Origin: Paractinoplanes atraurantiacus
Lineage (GTDB): Bacteria; Actinomycetota; Actinomycetes; Mycobacteriales; Micromonosporaceae
Length of the DNA: 64,000 bases
Assembly (NCBI RefSeq): GCF_900215205.1
Contig: NZ_OBDY01000025.1
Coordinates: 62,001-126,000 of the forward strand
Direction of reading: 5' to 3'
Shown one piece after another: positions 1 through 8,223 of the stretch. The notes under the pieces are model-generated. The model did not search any database. It was not told where the DNA came from and saw only the letters and a list, made by a program, of their open reading frames with translations. The translations under genes were made by a program, and so were the position numbers. Each line of letters starts with the position of its first letter. Position 1 is the stretch's first letter.

Positions 1-1
1 C

Positions 2-742
2 ATCTACACGGCCACCTGGCAGGACAAGGTGGCCATCGCCGAGGCAGCCGGCGACACCGCCGCCGCCAAGGCCGCCAGCAAGGTCAACGACCTGCTGCTC
101 CCGCTGGTCAAGGGCGTCGGCTCCGAGCGGGCGTACGAGCTGCTCGGCCACGAGTCGCTGCAGACCTTCGGCGGTTCCGGCTTCCTGCAGGACTACCCGC
201 TCGAGCAGTACGTCCGCGACGCGAAGATCGACACTCTGTACGAGGGCACCACGGCGATCCAGAGCCTCGACCTGATCTTCCGCAAGATCGTGAAGGACCA
301 GGGCCGCGCGCTGGCCACCCTGGCCACCGAGATGCAGTCGTTCATCGAGAGCGAGGCCGGCAACGGCCGGCTCAAGGAGGAGCGCCTCGCCCTCGGCAAG
401 GCCCTCGGCGAGCTCCAGCAGATCCTCGGCGTGACCATGGGCTGGCTGGCCGCGGTGCAGGGCGGCGAGACCCGCGAGCTGTACAAGGTGGGCCTGACCT
501 CCCGCCGCGTCCTGCTCGCCCTCGGCGACGTCGTCCTCGCCTGGCTGCTGCTGCGCCAGGCCGACGTGGCCCTCAAGGCCCTGGGCCGCGAGGTCTCGGC
601 GGCCGACAAGAACTTCTACGAGGGCAAGATCGCCGCGGCCCGCTTCTTCGTCCGCGAGATCCTCCCCCGCGTCGGCTCCGACCGCCGCATCATCGAGAAC
701 ACCACCCTCGACCTGATGGACCTCTCCGAGGACGTTTTCTGA
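2..742 (+). CDS. acyl-CoA dehydrogenase, C-terminal part (5' truncated by window edge)
   Basis: The reading frame is open from base 2, so the gene begins outside the window; about 246 C-terminal residues are visible. The segment GGSGFLQDYPLEQYVRDAKI followed by TLYEGTTAIQ is the conserved flavin-binding C-terminal helix-bundle region of acyl-CoA dehydrogenases. It is followed by about 150 residues matching the extra C-terminal domain of the long (about 600 aa) acyl-CoA dehydrogenase subgroup. The enzyme would catalyse FAD-dependent alpha,beta-dehydrogenation of an acyl-CoA in the cytoplasm; the substrate chain length cannot be read from this fragment. It ends 17 bases before a strong intrinsic terminator. 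Family assignment is firm; substrate is unknown. Confidence 0.88.
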   Translation: MYTATWQDKVAIAEAAGDTAAAKAASKVNDLLLPLVKGVGSERAYELLGHESLQTFGGSGFLQDYPLEQYVRDAKIDTLYEGTTAIQSLDLIFRKIVKDQGRALATLATEMQSFIESEAGNGRLKEERLALGKALGELQQILGVTMGWLAAVQGGETRELYKVGLTSRRVLLALGDVVLAWLLLRQADVALKALGREVSAADKNFYEGKIAAARFFVREILPRVGSDRRIIENTTLDLMDLSEDVF

Positions 743-759
743 TCCGTTCGACCAGGAGA

Positions 760-787
760 AAGGCCGGCCGAGAGGCCGGCCTTTTTT
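760..787 (+). terminator. intrinsic terminator after the acyl-CoA dehydrogenase
   Basis: A perfect stem GGCCGGCC (762-769) / GGCCGGCC (774-781) with loop GAGA is extended by two A-T pairs and followed by six T residues at 782-787. This is a textbook Rho-independent terminator immediately downstream of the preceding stop codon. Confidence 0.9.
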
Positions 788-906
788 CGTTGATCTTCTA
801 TATGGACGGCTGTTACGCTGCGCTCCACGCGTGCGGGGGCGCGCTCCGTGACGGTTTCCGGGAACGCCACCACACCTCTCTTTCTTTTCTTCCTTCAGGA
901 GGATCG

Positions 907-3795
907 GTGGCTCCAGCCATCCGGAGTCTGGCCGCAGCGGCCATCGGCGTCGGAATAGTCCTGACCGGTCTGCCCGCACAGGCGGCGCCGGTCACCCGAG
1001 CGGCGGCAGCTCCGTCGGGTGAGGTCGTGATCCCGGCCGCGTCCCGCTTCGTGCCCCGCGCGACCCGCATCCTCAACGCGGGCCTCACCGGCTTCCTCTG
1101 GGCTCAGGAGGGCGACGACCGCCTCCTGTGGACGGACTACGCCACCGGGACGGCGACCGCCCTCGCCCAGCGGCTTCCCGAAAAGGTCGTCTACGACATG
1201 GACGGCGGGTTCTACCCGTCGAGCCCGTCCTGGAACCCGGGGTGGTACGGCGCCGGCAGTGACACCGTCGCCCTGTACGACGCTCAGCGGGTCCGGCTCC
1301 AGACGGGGGCCGGGGGCGACGTCACCGAGGTCGTGCTTCCGGAGGGCCACTCCTACCAGGGAACCTTCGGCGCCGTGGTCCTCAGCCGCAGCGGCTACGA
1401 GGGCGGACCGCAGACGTATCACCTCTGGCGCGACGGCGCCGAGAGTGCCGTGACGGGTCTGCCGGCCGATGCCGCCGACTTCACCGTCGAGGACGGCGAC
1501 GCCCGTTCGGTGATCCTCAAGTACAAGCTGCCCGATGCCACCGGCTGGGGGTCCTGGTCGATCGTCGACCTCGCCACCGGAGTGGCGACCGCGCTGCCGG
1601 TCAACGACGAGGACGGCTGGGATGTGGCGGCCTTCCGGCTCGGTGGTGATTCGGTCCTGCGCGACCGGTGGGGCCGGGGCAAGATGGACGTGTACGACCG
1701 GGACGAGCTGACCGCCGCGCCGCGGACGGTCGACACCGGGCAGTTCGGCTACCAGACCGTGTACGGCGTCGCCGGCTCCTCGCTGCTCGCCGTCGATCCG
1801 ATCATGCCGGGCAACAACATCTACCGCGGCCAGCCGCTCTGGTCCTTGCGGACCGACGAGGCCGACCCCGACCAGACCGAGGTCATGAGCCCGGCCGCCC
1901 ACCAGATCGTCCAGGCTCCGGACGGATCGGTCCTGGTGGCCGGCGCCGCGAAGTACGTGCAGTACGGCGACCTCGACTGGGGCTTCTACCGGATCACCGA
2001 GGCGGCCGGCGGAACGATCCAGCGGCGCGAGATCGCCGACATCGCGCCGATGCCCGCGCAGACCCTGGGCATGTCGCTCGGCAGCGGCATCCTCACCACC
2101 GGCGTCAACAGCACGATCTACGAGCCGGGCGGCCTGCTGGGCGCCTATCGCAGCACCTGGCTGACCACGGGCGGCACGCCCTCGGTGGAGAAGACCACGC
2201 TGGACGCCTGGGTGACCGGCGACGACGGCGACTGCCACTACAGCGGAAGCCCGACCTGCGTCACGATGTTCGCCGACGGCACCGGCTTCCACGGGCGGCG
2301 GGACGACACCTATTTCGAAGAGACCATGTTGTACGCCAACGGGTCCGCCACGCCGGGCCCGAAGGTCAAGACCGGGTTCTCGTCGCCGTACCTCCTCGAC
2401 CTGTCCGGTCGCTACGGAGTGATCAACAGCGGTCCCAAGGGCGCGCAGGCGATCGCCGACTTCCGGGCCGGAACACTGCTGCAGAAGCGTGACGACGTCC
2501 CGGCCGCGGTCTGGGGCAACCTGCTGTGGAGCGCGTCCGCCGAGGGCGGCCGGGTGACCGCGACCCGGATCCCCGCGACGACGGCGGTGGAGTCCTTCAC
2601 CACCTCCAACAACTGCACGCCGACCCAGGTGCAGGCGGTGGGCCGCTGGGTCTACTGGTCCTGCAACGAGTACGGCACGGCGTACGGCTCCGGCGTCTAC
2701 GACCGGGTCACGAAGACCAGCGCCGCCGCGCCCGGCGAGAAGGTGCTGCTCGGTGACGGCTACTACGTCCAGCAGGACGCGGCCGGCACGCTGACGCTGT
2801 TCGACCTGTACCACCCCGGTACGGCCGGCCGGGTGATCGGCGCCGTCGGGCAGTACACCGAGCCGCGCGTCTCCTGGACCGTCGACCGGTTCGGCGGTGG
2901 CGTCGCCTGGTCCGATCAGGAGGAACGCGTCCACGTGACGCCGAGCGGTGTGCCGGCATCGGCCCTCACCGTGATCGACTCCGCGGTGTCGGCCACGGTC
3001 CCGAACTGGTCGGGCACCTGGTGGCTGTCGAAGCCGGGCGCCGCCTGGCAGCTCGTCTTCCGCAGCTCGGCCGGCACGGTGCTCCGGACGATCTCCGGCA
3101 CGTCGGCCCGCGGCGTGGTGAAGGCGACCTGGGACGGCAAGGACTCGGCGGGCAGGGCCGTCGCCAACGGCACCTACGGCTGGTCGCTGACCGTGACGCC
3201 GGCCGACGGCCAGGGTGCGCCGCTCACCGCCGGGGTGGCCGCTCCGCCGGCTCCGCTGAAGGCCACCAAGGCGCCCACGATCACCGGCGCCGCCGTGGTC
3301 GGCTCCACCGTGAAGGCCGCCACCCTGGGCACCTGGACGCCGGCGCCGACGTCGTACACCTACCGCTGGGCCGCGAACGGCGTGACGATCAAGGGTGCGG
3401 TCTACCAGTCGTACCCGATCACCGCCGCCGTCCTCGGCAAGCGCCTGACCGTCACCGTGACCGCGAACCGCGCCGGTCACCCCTCCGGCAGCTCCACCTC
3501 GGCCGCGACCGCCGTGGTGGCCAAGGGCGCGGCGCCGCGCAGCACCAAGCGGCCGGTCATCCTGGGCACGCCCAAGGTCGGGCGCACCCTGTCCGTCTCC
3601 ACCGGCGGCTGGTCGATCAAGCCGGACTCGTACCGCTACGAGTGGCGTCTCAACGGCAAGCTGATCAGCACGGGTACGAAGCTCAAGCTCACCTCCGGCA
3701 TGCGCAACAAGAAGCTCGTGCTGACCGTCGTGGCCCGCAAGACCGGCTACAACGACGGCCGCGCGGCCAGCGTGGCGGTGACCGTCAAGAGCTAA
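907..3795 (+). CDS. large secreted protein with FlgD-like and Ig-like C-terminal repeats
   Basis: I chose the GTG at 907 because a consensus AGGAGG lies at 897-902 and the next residues form a signal peptide: VAPAIRSLA, a hydrophobic run, then AQA-AP as a likely signal peptidase I site. The mature protein is about 930 residues. The N-terminal ~690 residues are rich in W/Y/G/D and resemble a beta-propeller-type fold, but I recognise no named family. Residues ~700-768 look like a FlgD-type Ig fold (WDGKDSAGRAVANGTYGWSL). Residues ~783-871 and ~876-962 are two related Ig-like repeats (each with TW/GW..., Y.Y.W..NG and LTVTV). No catalytic motif is visible; an exported surface or carbohydrate-associated role is inference. 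An in-frame ATG at 790 would add 39 unlikely residues upstream of the signal peptide. Confidence 0.8.
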   Translation: MAPAIRSLAAAAIGVGIVLTGLPAQAAPVTRAAAAPSGEVVIPAASRFVPRATRILNAGLTGFLWAQEGDDRLLWTDYATGTATALAQRLPEKVVYDMDGGFYPSSPSWNPGWYGAGSDTVALYDAQRVRLQTGAGGDVTEVVLPEGHSYQGTFGAVVLSRSGYEGGPQTYHLWRDGAESAVTGLPADAADFTVEDGDARSVILKYKLPDATGWGSWSIVDLATGVATALPVNDEDGWDVAAFRLGGDSVLRDRWGRGKMDVYDRDELTAAPRTVDTGQFGYQTVYGVAGSSLLAVDPIMPGNNIYRGQPLWSLRTDEADPDQTEVMSPAAHQIVQAPDGSVLVAGAAKYVQYGDLDWGFYRITEAAGGTIQRREIADIAPMPAQTLGMSLGSGILTTGVNSTIYEPGGLLGAYRSTWLTTGGTPSVEKTTLDAWVTGDDGDCHYSGSPTCVTMFADGTGFHGRRDDTYFEETMLYANGSATPGPKVKTGFSSPYLLDLSGRYGVINSGPKGAQAIADFRAGTLLQKRDDVPAAVWGNLLWSASAEGGRVTATRIPATTAVESFTTSNNCTPTQVQAVGRWVYWSCNEYGTAYGSGVYDRVTKTSAAAPGEKVLLGDGYYVQQDAAGTLTLFDLYHPGTAGRVIGAVGQYTEPRVSWTVDRFGGGVAWSDQEERVHVTPSGVPASALTVIDSAVSATVPNWSGTWWLSKPGAAWQLVFRSSAGTVLRTISGTSARGVVKATWDGKDSAGRAVANGTYGWSLTVTPADGQGAPLTAGVAAPPAPLKATKAPTITGAAVVGSTVKAATLGTWTPAPTSYTYRWAANGVTIKGAVYQSYPITAAVLGKRLTVTVTANRAGHPSGSSTSAATAVVAKGAAPRSTKRPVILGTPKVGRTLSVSTGGWSIKPDSYRYEWRLNGKLISTGTKLKLTSGMRNKKLVLTVVARKTGYNDGRAASVAVTVKS

Positions 3796-4313
3796 CCGCG
3801 GGCGGTGTGTCGCTCGATCAGGTGCATGGCGCGGGGCTCCGTCGTCGACCAGGAACCTTCTTCCCGGTGGACGGCGAGCCCCGCCGTCTTGAGGGCGACG
3901 TCGACGCCGTCGTACTGGGCGTCGGGGATCAGGAGCAGGGAGACCTCGGAGACGGTGGGGTTGTGCCCCACGACCAGGACGGTGCGGACCGTGTCGGGGA
4001 CCGTGCGCAGCAGGTCGAAGACCTCCGTGCGGCCTCCGAAGTAGAGGGACTCCTCGTAGCGCACCTCGGGGGCGCCGCCGCCCGGCTTGGCCTGGGCCAA
4101 CGCGATCGAGACGCCCTGCCACGTCTGGCGGGTGCGGGCCGCGGGGGAGCAGAGGACCAGGTCGGGGTGGAGGCGCTCGTCGGCCAGCCAGGCGCCGGCG
4201 GCGTCGGCGTCGGTCTCACCGCGCTCGGTCAGCTTGCGGTCGAAGTCCTGTTGATCGTCACCGATGATCTCGGCCTTGGCGTGGCGGAGCAGAACGAGCG
4301 TCCGTGCGGTCAT
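3792..4313 (-). CDS. SixA-like histidine phosphatase family protein
   Basis: This 173-aa protein begins MTARTLVLLRHAKAE; the R-H-A triad with His11 is the phosphoacceptor motif of the histidine phosphatase (phosphoglycerate mutase-like) superfamily. The RHAK form and short length are typical of SixA phosphohistidine phosphatases. TERG and SPAARTRQT are the other conserved active-site segments, and GHNPTVSE (~residue 118) supplies the second catalytic histidine. SixA-type enzymes dephosphorylate phosphohistidine on signalling proteins; the actual substrate here is unknown. Its stop codon overlaps that of the convergent secreted-protein gene (shared bases in CTAA at 3792-3795). Confidence 0.87.
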   Translation of the reverse strand: MTARTLVLLRHAKAEIIGDDQQDFDRKLTERGETDADAAGAWLADERLHPDLVLCSPAARTRQTWQGVSIALAQAKPGGGAPEVRYEESLYFGGRTEVFDLLRTVPDTVRTVLVVGHNPTVSEVSLLLIPDAQYDGVDVALKTAGLAVHREEGSWSTTEPRAMHLIERHTARG

Positions 4314-4400
4314 GGGGACAGCTTGCCTGATTGAGGAATCGGGCGGGTGGGTAACCCATCATCAACGCATTGACCCCGGTGATGATCAAGGAGGCCCGTG

Positions 4401-4685
4401 ATGGGCATCGGCGGCAGCATCTTCCTGCTGGCGGTGGGCGCGATCCTCGCGTTCGCCGTCAACGCGGATATCAGCGGGCTCGACATCAACATCATCGGCT
4501 GGATCCTGATGGCGGCCGGCCTCGTCGGGCTCATCATCACGCTCTGGTACTGGAACAGCCGGCGCCGCACCGTGGTGACCCGGCAGACCGCCGCTCCGGT
4601 GGTGGCTCCGAACCAGCAGGTTCGCAGCGAGTACCGCGAGACCCGTCGCGAGGACGCCCCGCCGCCCCCGCCCCCGGGTTACTGA
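4401..4685 (+). CDS. small DUF6458-type membrane protein
   Basis: This 94-aa protein has two predicted transmembrane helices (IFLLAVGAILAFAV and IIGWILMAAGLVGLIITLWY) separated by a short loop (NADISGLDIN), then a basic and proline-rich cytosolic tail ending PPPPPPGY. The pattern matches the actinobacterial DUF6458 family of small envelope proteins. A consensus AAGGAGG at 4388-4394 sits 6 bases before the ATG at 4401; a GTG at 4398 is too close. It diverges from the SixA-like gene. Molecular function is unknown. Confidence 0.82.
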   Translation: MGIGGSIFLLAVGAILAFAVNADISGLDINIIGWILMAAGLVGLIITLWYWNSRRRTVVTRQTAAPVVAPNQQVRSEYRETRREDAPPPPPPGY

Positions 4686-4696
4686 GTTAGAGACTC

Positions 4697-4744
4697 GCGA
4701 CGCCGGCACGGCCGCCTCCCCCCTAGCGGCCGGGCCGGCGTCGC
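4697..4744. terminator. bidirectional stem-loop between convergent genes
   Basis: Arms GCGACGCCGGC (4697-4707) and GCCGGCGTCGC (4734-4744) are perfectly complementary, with a second inner stem GGCCGC/GCGGCC. It lies between the DUF6458 gene and the convergent oxidoreductase. There is no clear T tract, as is common for actinobacterial terminators. Confidence 0.65.
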
Positions 4745-4749
4745 GCGCG

Positions 4750-5583
4750 TCAGAGGGCGGCCTTGATGGCGGTCGCCACCGGTGTCGCCGGCCGTCCGAG
4801 CAGCTTCTCGAGGTCGTCGCGCGGCACGAACAGCGCGCCCGCGGCGGTGGCCCGGTCGACGTCGGCGAAGACCTCGGCCGCCTCGCGGGGCAGGCCCACA
4901 CCGACCAGCAGCTCGGTGTACTTGTCGACGTCCAGGTCGGTGTAGGTGACCGGCTTGCCGGTCTGGCGGGAGATCTCGGCGGCCAGCTCGGCCTTGGTGA
5001 GGGCCTCGCCGCCCAGCTCGTACGTCTTGCCCTCGTGCCCCTCGGTGACCAGAGCCGCCGCGGCCGCCTCGGCGTAGTCGGCGCGGGGAGCCAGGCTGAT
5101 CCTGCCGTCGCCGGAGGCGCCGACGAGGCCCTGCGCGACCGCCTGGTCGGCCGGGTAGTTCTCGACGTACCAGCCGTTGCGCAGGATGACGTACGGAAGC
5201 CCGGAGTCTTTGATCAGCTTTTCGGTGACCGCGTGCTCGCCGGCCAGCTTCATGTCGGTGGTGTCGGCCTTCGGCGCGCTGGTGTAGACGAGCAGCCCGA
5301 CGTTGGCCGCCTTGGCCGCTTCGACGACGTTGGTGTGCTGCGCGATCCGCTTGCCGGGCTCGCTGGCCGAGATGAACAGCACCTTGTCGGCGTTCTCGAA
5401 GGCGGCCCGCAGGCCCTCCTGGTCCTCGTACGACACCTTCTTGACCGTGATGCCGAGGTCGGCGATCTTCTCGACCTGGCGGCCGAGACCGACGATGTCG
5501 CCGGCCGGTACGCCCTTGGCCAGCAGGGACTCGATGGCGAGGCGGCCGAGGTGTCCGGTGGCGCCGGTAACAACGATGGTCAT
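4750..5583 (-). CDS. NAD(P)-binding oxidoreductase, QorB/NmrA-like (atypical SDR)
   Basis: This 277-aa protein begins MTIVVTGATGHLGRLAIESLL, the TGxxGxxG Rossmann dinucleotide motif of atypical short-chain dehydrogenases. It carries the NAD(P)H-reading segment VGLGRQVEKI, YTSAPKADTT and LRNGWYVENY typical of NmrA/QorB-like quinone oxidoreductases. The full-length fold is present. Such enzymes reduce quinones or act as redox sensors with NAD(P)H. The gene diverges from an HxlR regulator, the same arrangement as known qorB-type/HxlR pairs, so regulation by that neighbour is likely. The exact substrate is inference. Confidence 0.85.
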   Translation of the reverse strand: MTIVVTGATGHLGRLAIESLLAKGVPAGDIVGLGRQVEKIADLGITVKKVSYEDQEGLRAAFENADKVLFISASEPGKRIAQHTNVVEAAKAANVGLLVYTSAPKADTTDMKLAGEHAVTEKLIKDSGLPYVILRNGWYVENYPADQAVAQGLVGASGDGRISLAPRADYAEAAAAALVTEGHEGKTYELGGEALTKAELAAEISRQTGKPVTYTDLDVDKYTELLVGVGLPREAAEVFADVDRATAAGALFVPRDDLEKLLGRPATPVATAIKAAL

Positions 5584-5657
5584 GGGGAGCTCCTCTGACG
5601 ACTTGATCTGCCAGTAGAAGCCAACATGCCTGGTCAGCGATCACTTCCCATTCGATA

Positions 5658-5680
5658 GTAGGCACCTTGAAGTGCAATAC
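5658..5680. promoter_or_regulatory. candidate HxlR operator in divergent promoter
   Basis: GCAC (5662-5665) CTTGAA GTGC (5672-5675) forms an inverted repeat, with flanking GTA/TAC nearly symmetric. It lies in the 105-base gap between the oxidoreductase (start 5583) and the HxlR gene (start 5689). Position is right for an autoregulatory operator; the assignment is inference. Confidence 0.4.
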
Positions 5681-5688
5681 TTACTCGC

Positions 5689-6075
5689 ATGGAAGTGACT
5701 GCGTACGCGAAGGACTGCCCGAGCCGGCAGATCCTCGACCGGATCGGCGACACGTGGAGCGTCCTGATCGTGGTGATGCTGGCCGACGGACCGCAGCGCT
5801 ACACGGCGCTGTCGAAGAAGATCCAGGGCGTGAGCCCGAAGATGCTCACCCAGACGCTGCGCGGTCTGGAGCGCGACGGCCTGATCATCCGTACGGTGCA
5901 CGCCGAGGTGCCGCCGCGCGTCGACTATCAGCTCACCGAGCTCGGCCAGAGCCTGCTGGGCCTGGTGCGGGCGCTGGAGCAGTGGGCCGAGACGCACATC
6001 GAGGATGTGCAGCGGGCCCGGGTCGTCTATGACAACCCGGGCGTCAAGGCCGACTACGCGTACAGCGCGAAGTAG
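5689..6075 (+). CDS. HxlR-family winged-helix transcriptional regulator
   Basis: This 128-aa protein has the HxlR signature: CPSRQILDRIGDTWSVLIV, then RYTALSKKI, SPKMLTQTLRGLERDGLI and the wing VDYQLTELGQSL. The single N-terminal Cys (CPS) is the position used by redox- or electrophile-sensing HxlR proteins. It diverges from the QorB-like oxidoreductase, which is its probable target. The ATG at 5689 has no obvious Shine-Dalgarno, so the mRNA may be leaderless or nearly so. Its 3' end overlaps the convergent hemolysin-III gene by 22 bases. Confidence 0.9.
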   Translation: MEVTAYAKDCPSRQILDRIGDTWSVLIVVMLADGPQRYTALSKKIQGVSPKMLTQTLRGLERDGLIIRTVHAEVPPRVDYQLTELGQSLLGLVRALEQWAETHIEDVQRARVVYDNPGVKADYAYSAK

Positions 6076-6731
6076 ATCGCGATGTGGTGGCAGAGGGCGG
6101 CCACCAGCGTGCAGGCGTGGAAGAACTCGTGGTGACCGAAGACTGTGGGCCACGGGTTCGGGCGGCGCAGAGCGTAGAAGACGGCGCCCACGCTGTAGAT
6201 TACGCCGCCCACCGCGAGCAGCACGAGGCAGGTGACGCCGCCGGTGTGCAGCACGTCGGGCAGGATCGCGACGGCGCCCCAGCCGAGCGCGAGATAGAGC
6301 GGCGCCCCGGCCCAGCGCGGCAGGTGCGGCCAGATCGTCTTGAGGGCCACGCCGCCGAGCGCGCCGCCCCAGATCAGCGAGAGCATCAGCGTCGCCTTGC
6401 CGGGGTGCAGCAGCAGGACGCAGAACGGCGTGTACGTGCCGGCGATGAAGATGAAGATCATCGAGTGATCGGCCCGTCGCATGATCTGATAGCCGCGTTC
6501 GCTCCAGACCCGCCGGTGGTAGAGCGCGCTGATGCCGAACAGGCCGCAGACGGTCGCGCTGTAGATCAGGACGCTGAAGAACGGCGAGAAGCCCGGTCGG
6601 CTGAGCGCGATCGAGCACAGCACGATGCCGCCGACGACGGCGACGAAGAACGCATACTGATGCAGCCGGCCACGCAGACGCGGCTTGCCGAGATCGGCCG
6701 GCTTCATCCGGAACGGTGCGGAGGTCGTCAC
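6054..6731 (-). CDS. hemolysin III family (PAQR/YqfA-like) membrane protein
   Basis: This 225-aa protein has about seven hydrophobic segments. It carries the conserved family motifs SALYHRRVW (His/Ser metal site), RRADHSMIFIFIAGTYTPF, and near the C-terminus FGHHEFFHACTLVAALCHHIA. The first and last histidine motifs form the putative zinc site of PAQR/HlyIII proteins. The start is a GTG at 6731. The cellular role of bacterial members is poorly defined (membrane homeostasis, possibly hydrolase-like). It is divergent from pxpB across a short palindromic promoter. Confidence 0.9.
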   Translation of the reverse strand: MTTSAPFRMKPADLGKPRLRGRLHQYAFFVAVVGGIVLCSIALSRPGFSPFFSVLIYSATVCGLFGISALYHRRVWSERGYQIMRRADHSMIFIFIAGTYTPFCVLLLHPGKATLMLSLIWGGALGGVALKTIWPHLPRWAGAPLYLALGWGAVAILPDVLHTGGVTCLVLLAVGGVIYSVGAVFYALRRPNPWPTVFGHHEFFHACTLVAALCHHIAIYFALYA

Positions 6732-6740
6732 GACTCCAGG

Positions 6741-6754
6741 TTACGGTATCGTAA
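6741..6754. promoter_or_regulatory. palindrome in the hlyIII-pxpB divergent promoter
   Basis: TTACG-GTAT-CGTAA is a perfect 5-bp-arm palindrome centred between the two divergent starts (6731 and 6785). It also contains -10-like hexamers on each strand. It may be an operator or simply promoter composition. Confidence 0.35.
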
Positions 6755-6784
6755 GTTACTGGCAAGTAGAACCAGGGTGTCGTG

Positions 6785-7396
6785 ATGAGGCTACGACAGG
6801 TCGGCCGGACCGCGCTGCTGATCGAGTGCGACGATCCGGGTCAGGTCGAGGCCTGGCGTCGCGAGCTCTGGCGCCGGCGCGAAACGGGCGATCTGGCGGT
6901 GGTCGACATCGTCCCGGGAGCGGGCACCGTGCTGCTGGACGGTGTGGGGCCGGGCACGGCGGCGTTACTTGCTTCGCTCACTCCGCTTCTGGACGCGGCG
7001 GCTCTCGCCGAGGGACCGCTCGTGGAGGTGCCGACGGTCTTCGACGGTGAGGATCTCGCTGACGTGGCCGACCTCTGGCAGGTGTCGGTGGACGACGCGA
7101 TCGGGCGGCTCGCCTCAGTCGACTTCACCGTGGCGTTCAGCGGATTTGCTCCCGGTTTCGGCTATATGCGAGGTCTTCCGGAGGAGTGGGCGGTGCCCCG
7201 GCTCGCCGCTCCGCGGCCTCGCGTTCCGGCCGGCTCGGTCGCCCTCGCCGACGCGTACTGCGGGATTTATCCGTCGGCCTCACCGGGCGGGTGGCGGCTC
7301 GTCGGTCGTACGGCCATGGAGCTTTTTGATGTACGCCGGGACGACCCGGCCACTCTCAGTCCGGGAGCGCGCGTGAAGCTCGTGCCAGCCTCATGA
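6785..7396 (+). CDS. pxpB: 5-oxoprolinase subunit PxpB (KipI / allophanate hydrolase subunit 1 family)
   Basis: This ~203-aa protein belongs to the KipI/AHS1 family. FAPGFGYMRGLP and the stretch PRVPAGSVALADAYCGIYP followed by SPGGW are the conserved cyclophilin-like core. With PxpC and PxpA it forms the ATP-dependent 5-oxoprolinase that hydrolyses 5-oxo-L-proline to glutamate. The ATG at 6785 is preferred over a GTG one codon upstream; neither has a strong Shine-Dalgarno. It overlaps pxpC by 4 bases (ATGA), indicating translational coupling. The complete B-C-A set makes 5-oxoprolinase more likely than urea-amidolyase or kinase-inhibitor roles. Confidence 0.9.
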   Translation: MRLRQVGRTALLIECDDPGQVEAWRRELWRRRETGDLAVVDIVPGAGTVLLDGVGPGTAALLASLTPLLDAAALAEGPLVEVPTVFDGEDLADVADLWQVSVDDAIGRLASVDFTVAFSGFAPGFGYMRGLPEEWAVPRLAAPRPRVPAGSVALADAYCGIYPSASPGGWRLVGRTAMELFDVRRDDPATLSPGARVKLVPAS

Positions 7397-8223
7397 TCAC
7401 GGTCGTGCGATCCGGTCCGCTGACGACCGTGCAGGACCTCGGCCGGCCCGGGTACGCCCATCTCGGCGTTCCGCGGTCGGGGGCGCTCGACGGGCCGGCG
7501 CTGAAGCGGGCCAACGCGCTGGTCGGCAACCCGGCGGAGGCGGCCGGGCTGGAGACGACGCTGATGGGGTGCGCGCTGCGGTTCGAGGAGGCGGCGCGGG
7601 TCGCGGTCACGGGTGCCTCGGCGGTGGTGAAGCTGGACAAGAAGCCGGTCGAAGGCGTGATCGAGGTGCCGGCGGGCTCGGTGCTCGACATCGGCCGGGC
7701 CACCGCTGGGGTGCGGTCCTATGTCGCCGTGGCCGGGGGGATCGACGTCGAGCCGGTGCTGGGCAGCCGGTCGACCGACACGCTGTCGGGGCTGGGGCCG
7801 GCCAAGCTCACGGACGGGGCGGTGCTGCCGATCGGGACGGCCGCCGGGCTTTTCGTGGAAGCTGGTTCGCCGGCTAACTACCACGCTGAGCTGGAGCTGG
7901 GGGTGTGGCTCGGTCCGCGCGACGACTGGTTCCAGTGCCGGGAGCTCTTCGTGACCGCGTACAAAATAAGCCCGATGAGCAACCGCATCGGATGCCGGCT
8001 GGCCGGCAGCGCCCTGACCCGCGCCAAGGCCGGCGAACTGCCCTCCGAAGGAGTGGTGCTGGGCGCGGTGCAGGTGCCGGCGGACGGGCAGCCGCTGATC
8101 TTCCTGGCCGACCATCCGACGACCGGCGGCTACCCGGTGATCGGCGTGGTCGACGACGTGACGCCGCTCGCGCAGGCGCGGCCGGGTACTACCGTTCGGT
8201 TCCGTGCCCTCCCTCTCGATTGA
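7393..8223 (+). CDS. pxpC: 5-oxoprolinase subunit PxpC (AHS2 / biotin-dependent carboxyltransferase-like)
   Basis: This 276-aa protein begins MITVVRSGPLTTVQDLGRPG, the hallmark N-terminus of the KipA/AHS2 family. It contains GVPRSGALDGPALKRANALVG, RSYVAVAGGI and the C-terminal DHPTTGGYPVIG. It is the second large subunit of 5-oxoprolinase. Its start overlaps pxpB by 4 bases, and its end overlaps pxpA by 20 bases, so the three genes are one tightly coupled operon. Confidence 0.92.
   Translation: MITVVRSGPLTTVQDLGRPGYAHLGVPRSGALDGPALKRANALVGNPAEAAGLETTLMGCALRFEEAARVAVTGASAVVKLDKKPVEGVIEVPAGSVLDIGRATAGVRSYVAVAGGIDVEPVLGSRSTDTLSGLGPAKLTDGAVLPIGTAAGLFVEAGSPANYHAELELGVWLGPRDDWFQCRELFVTAYKISPMSNRIGCRLAGSALTRAKAGELPSEGVVLGAVQVPADGQPLIFLADHPTTGGYPVIGVVDDVTPLAQARPGTTVRFRALPLD

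Noticed and set aside
895..4122. Very long minus-strand open frame opposite the secreted protein
   Set aside because: It is antisense to a well-supported gene, encodes Arg/Gly/Pro-rich composition without domains, and reflects absence of stops in GC-rich DNA.
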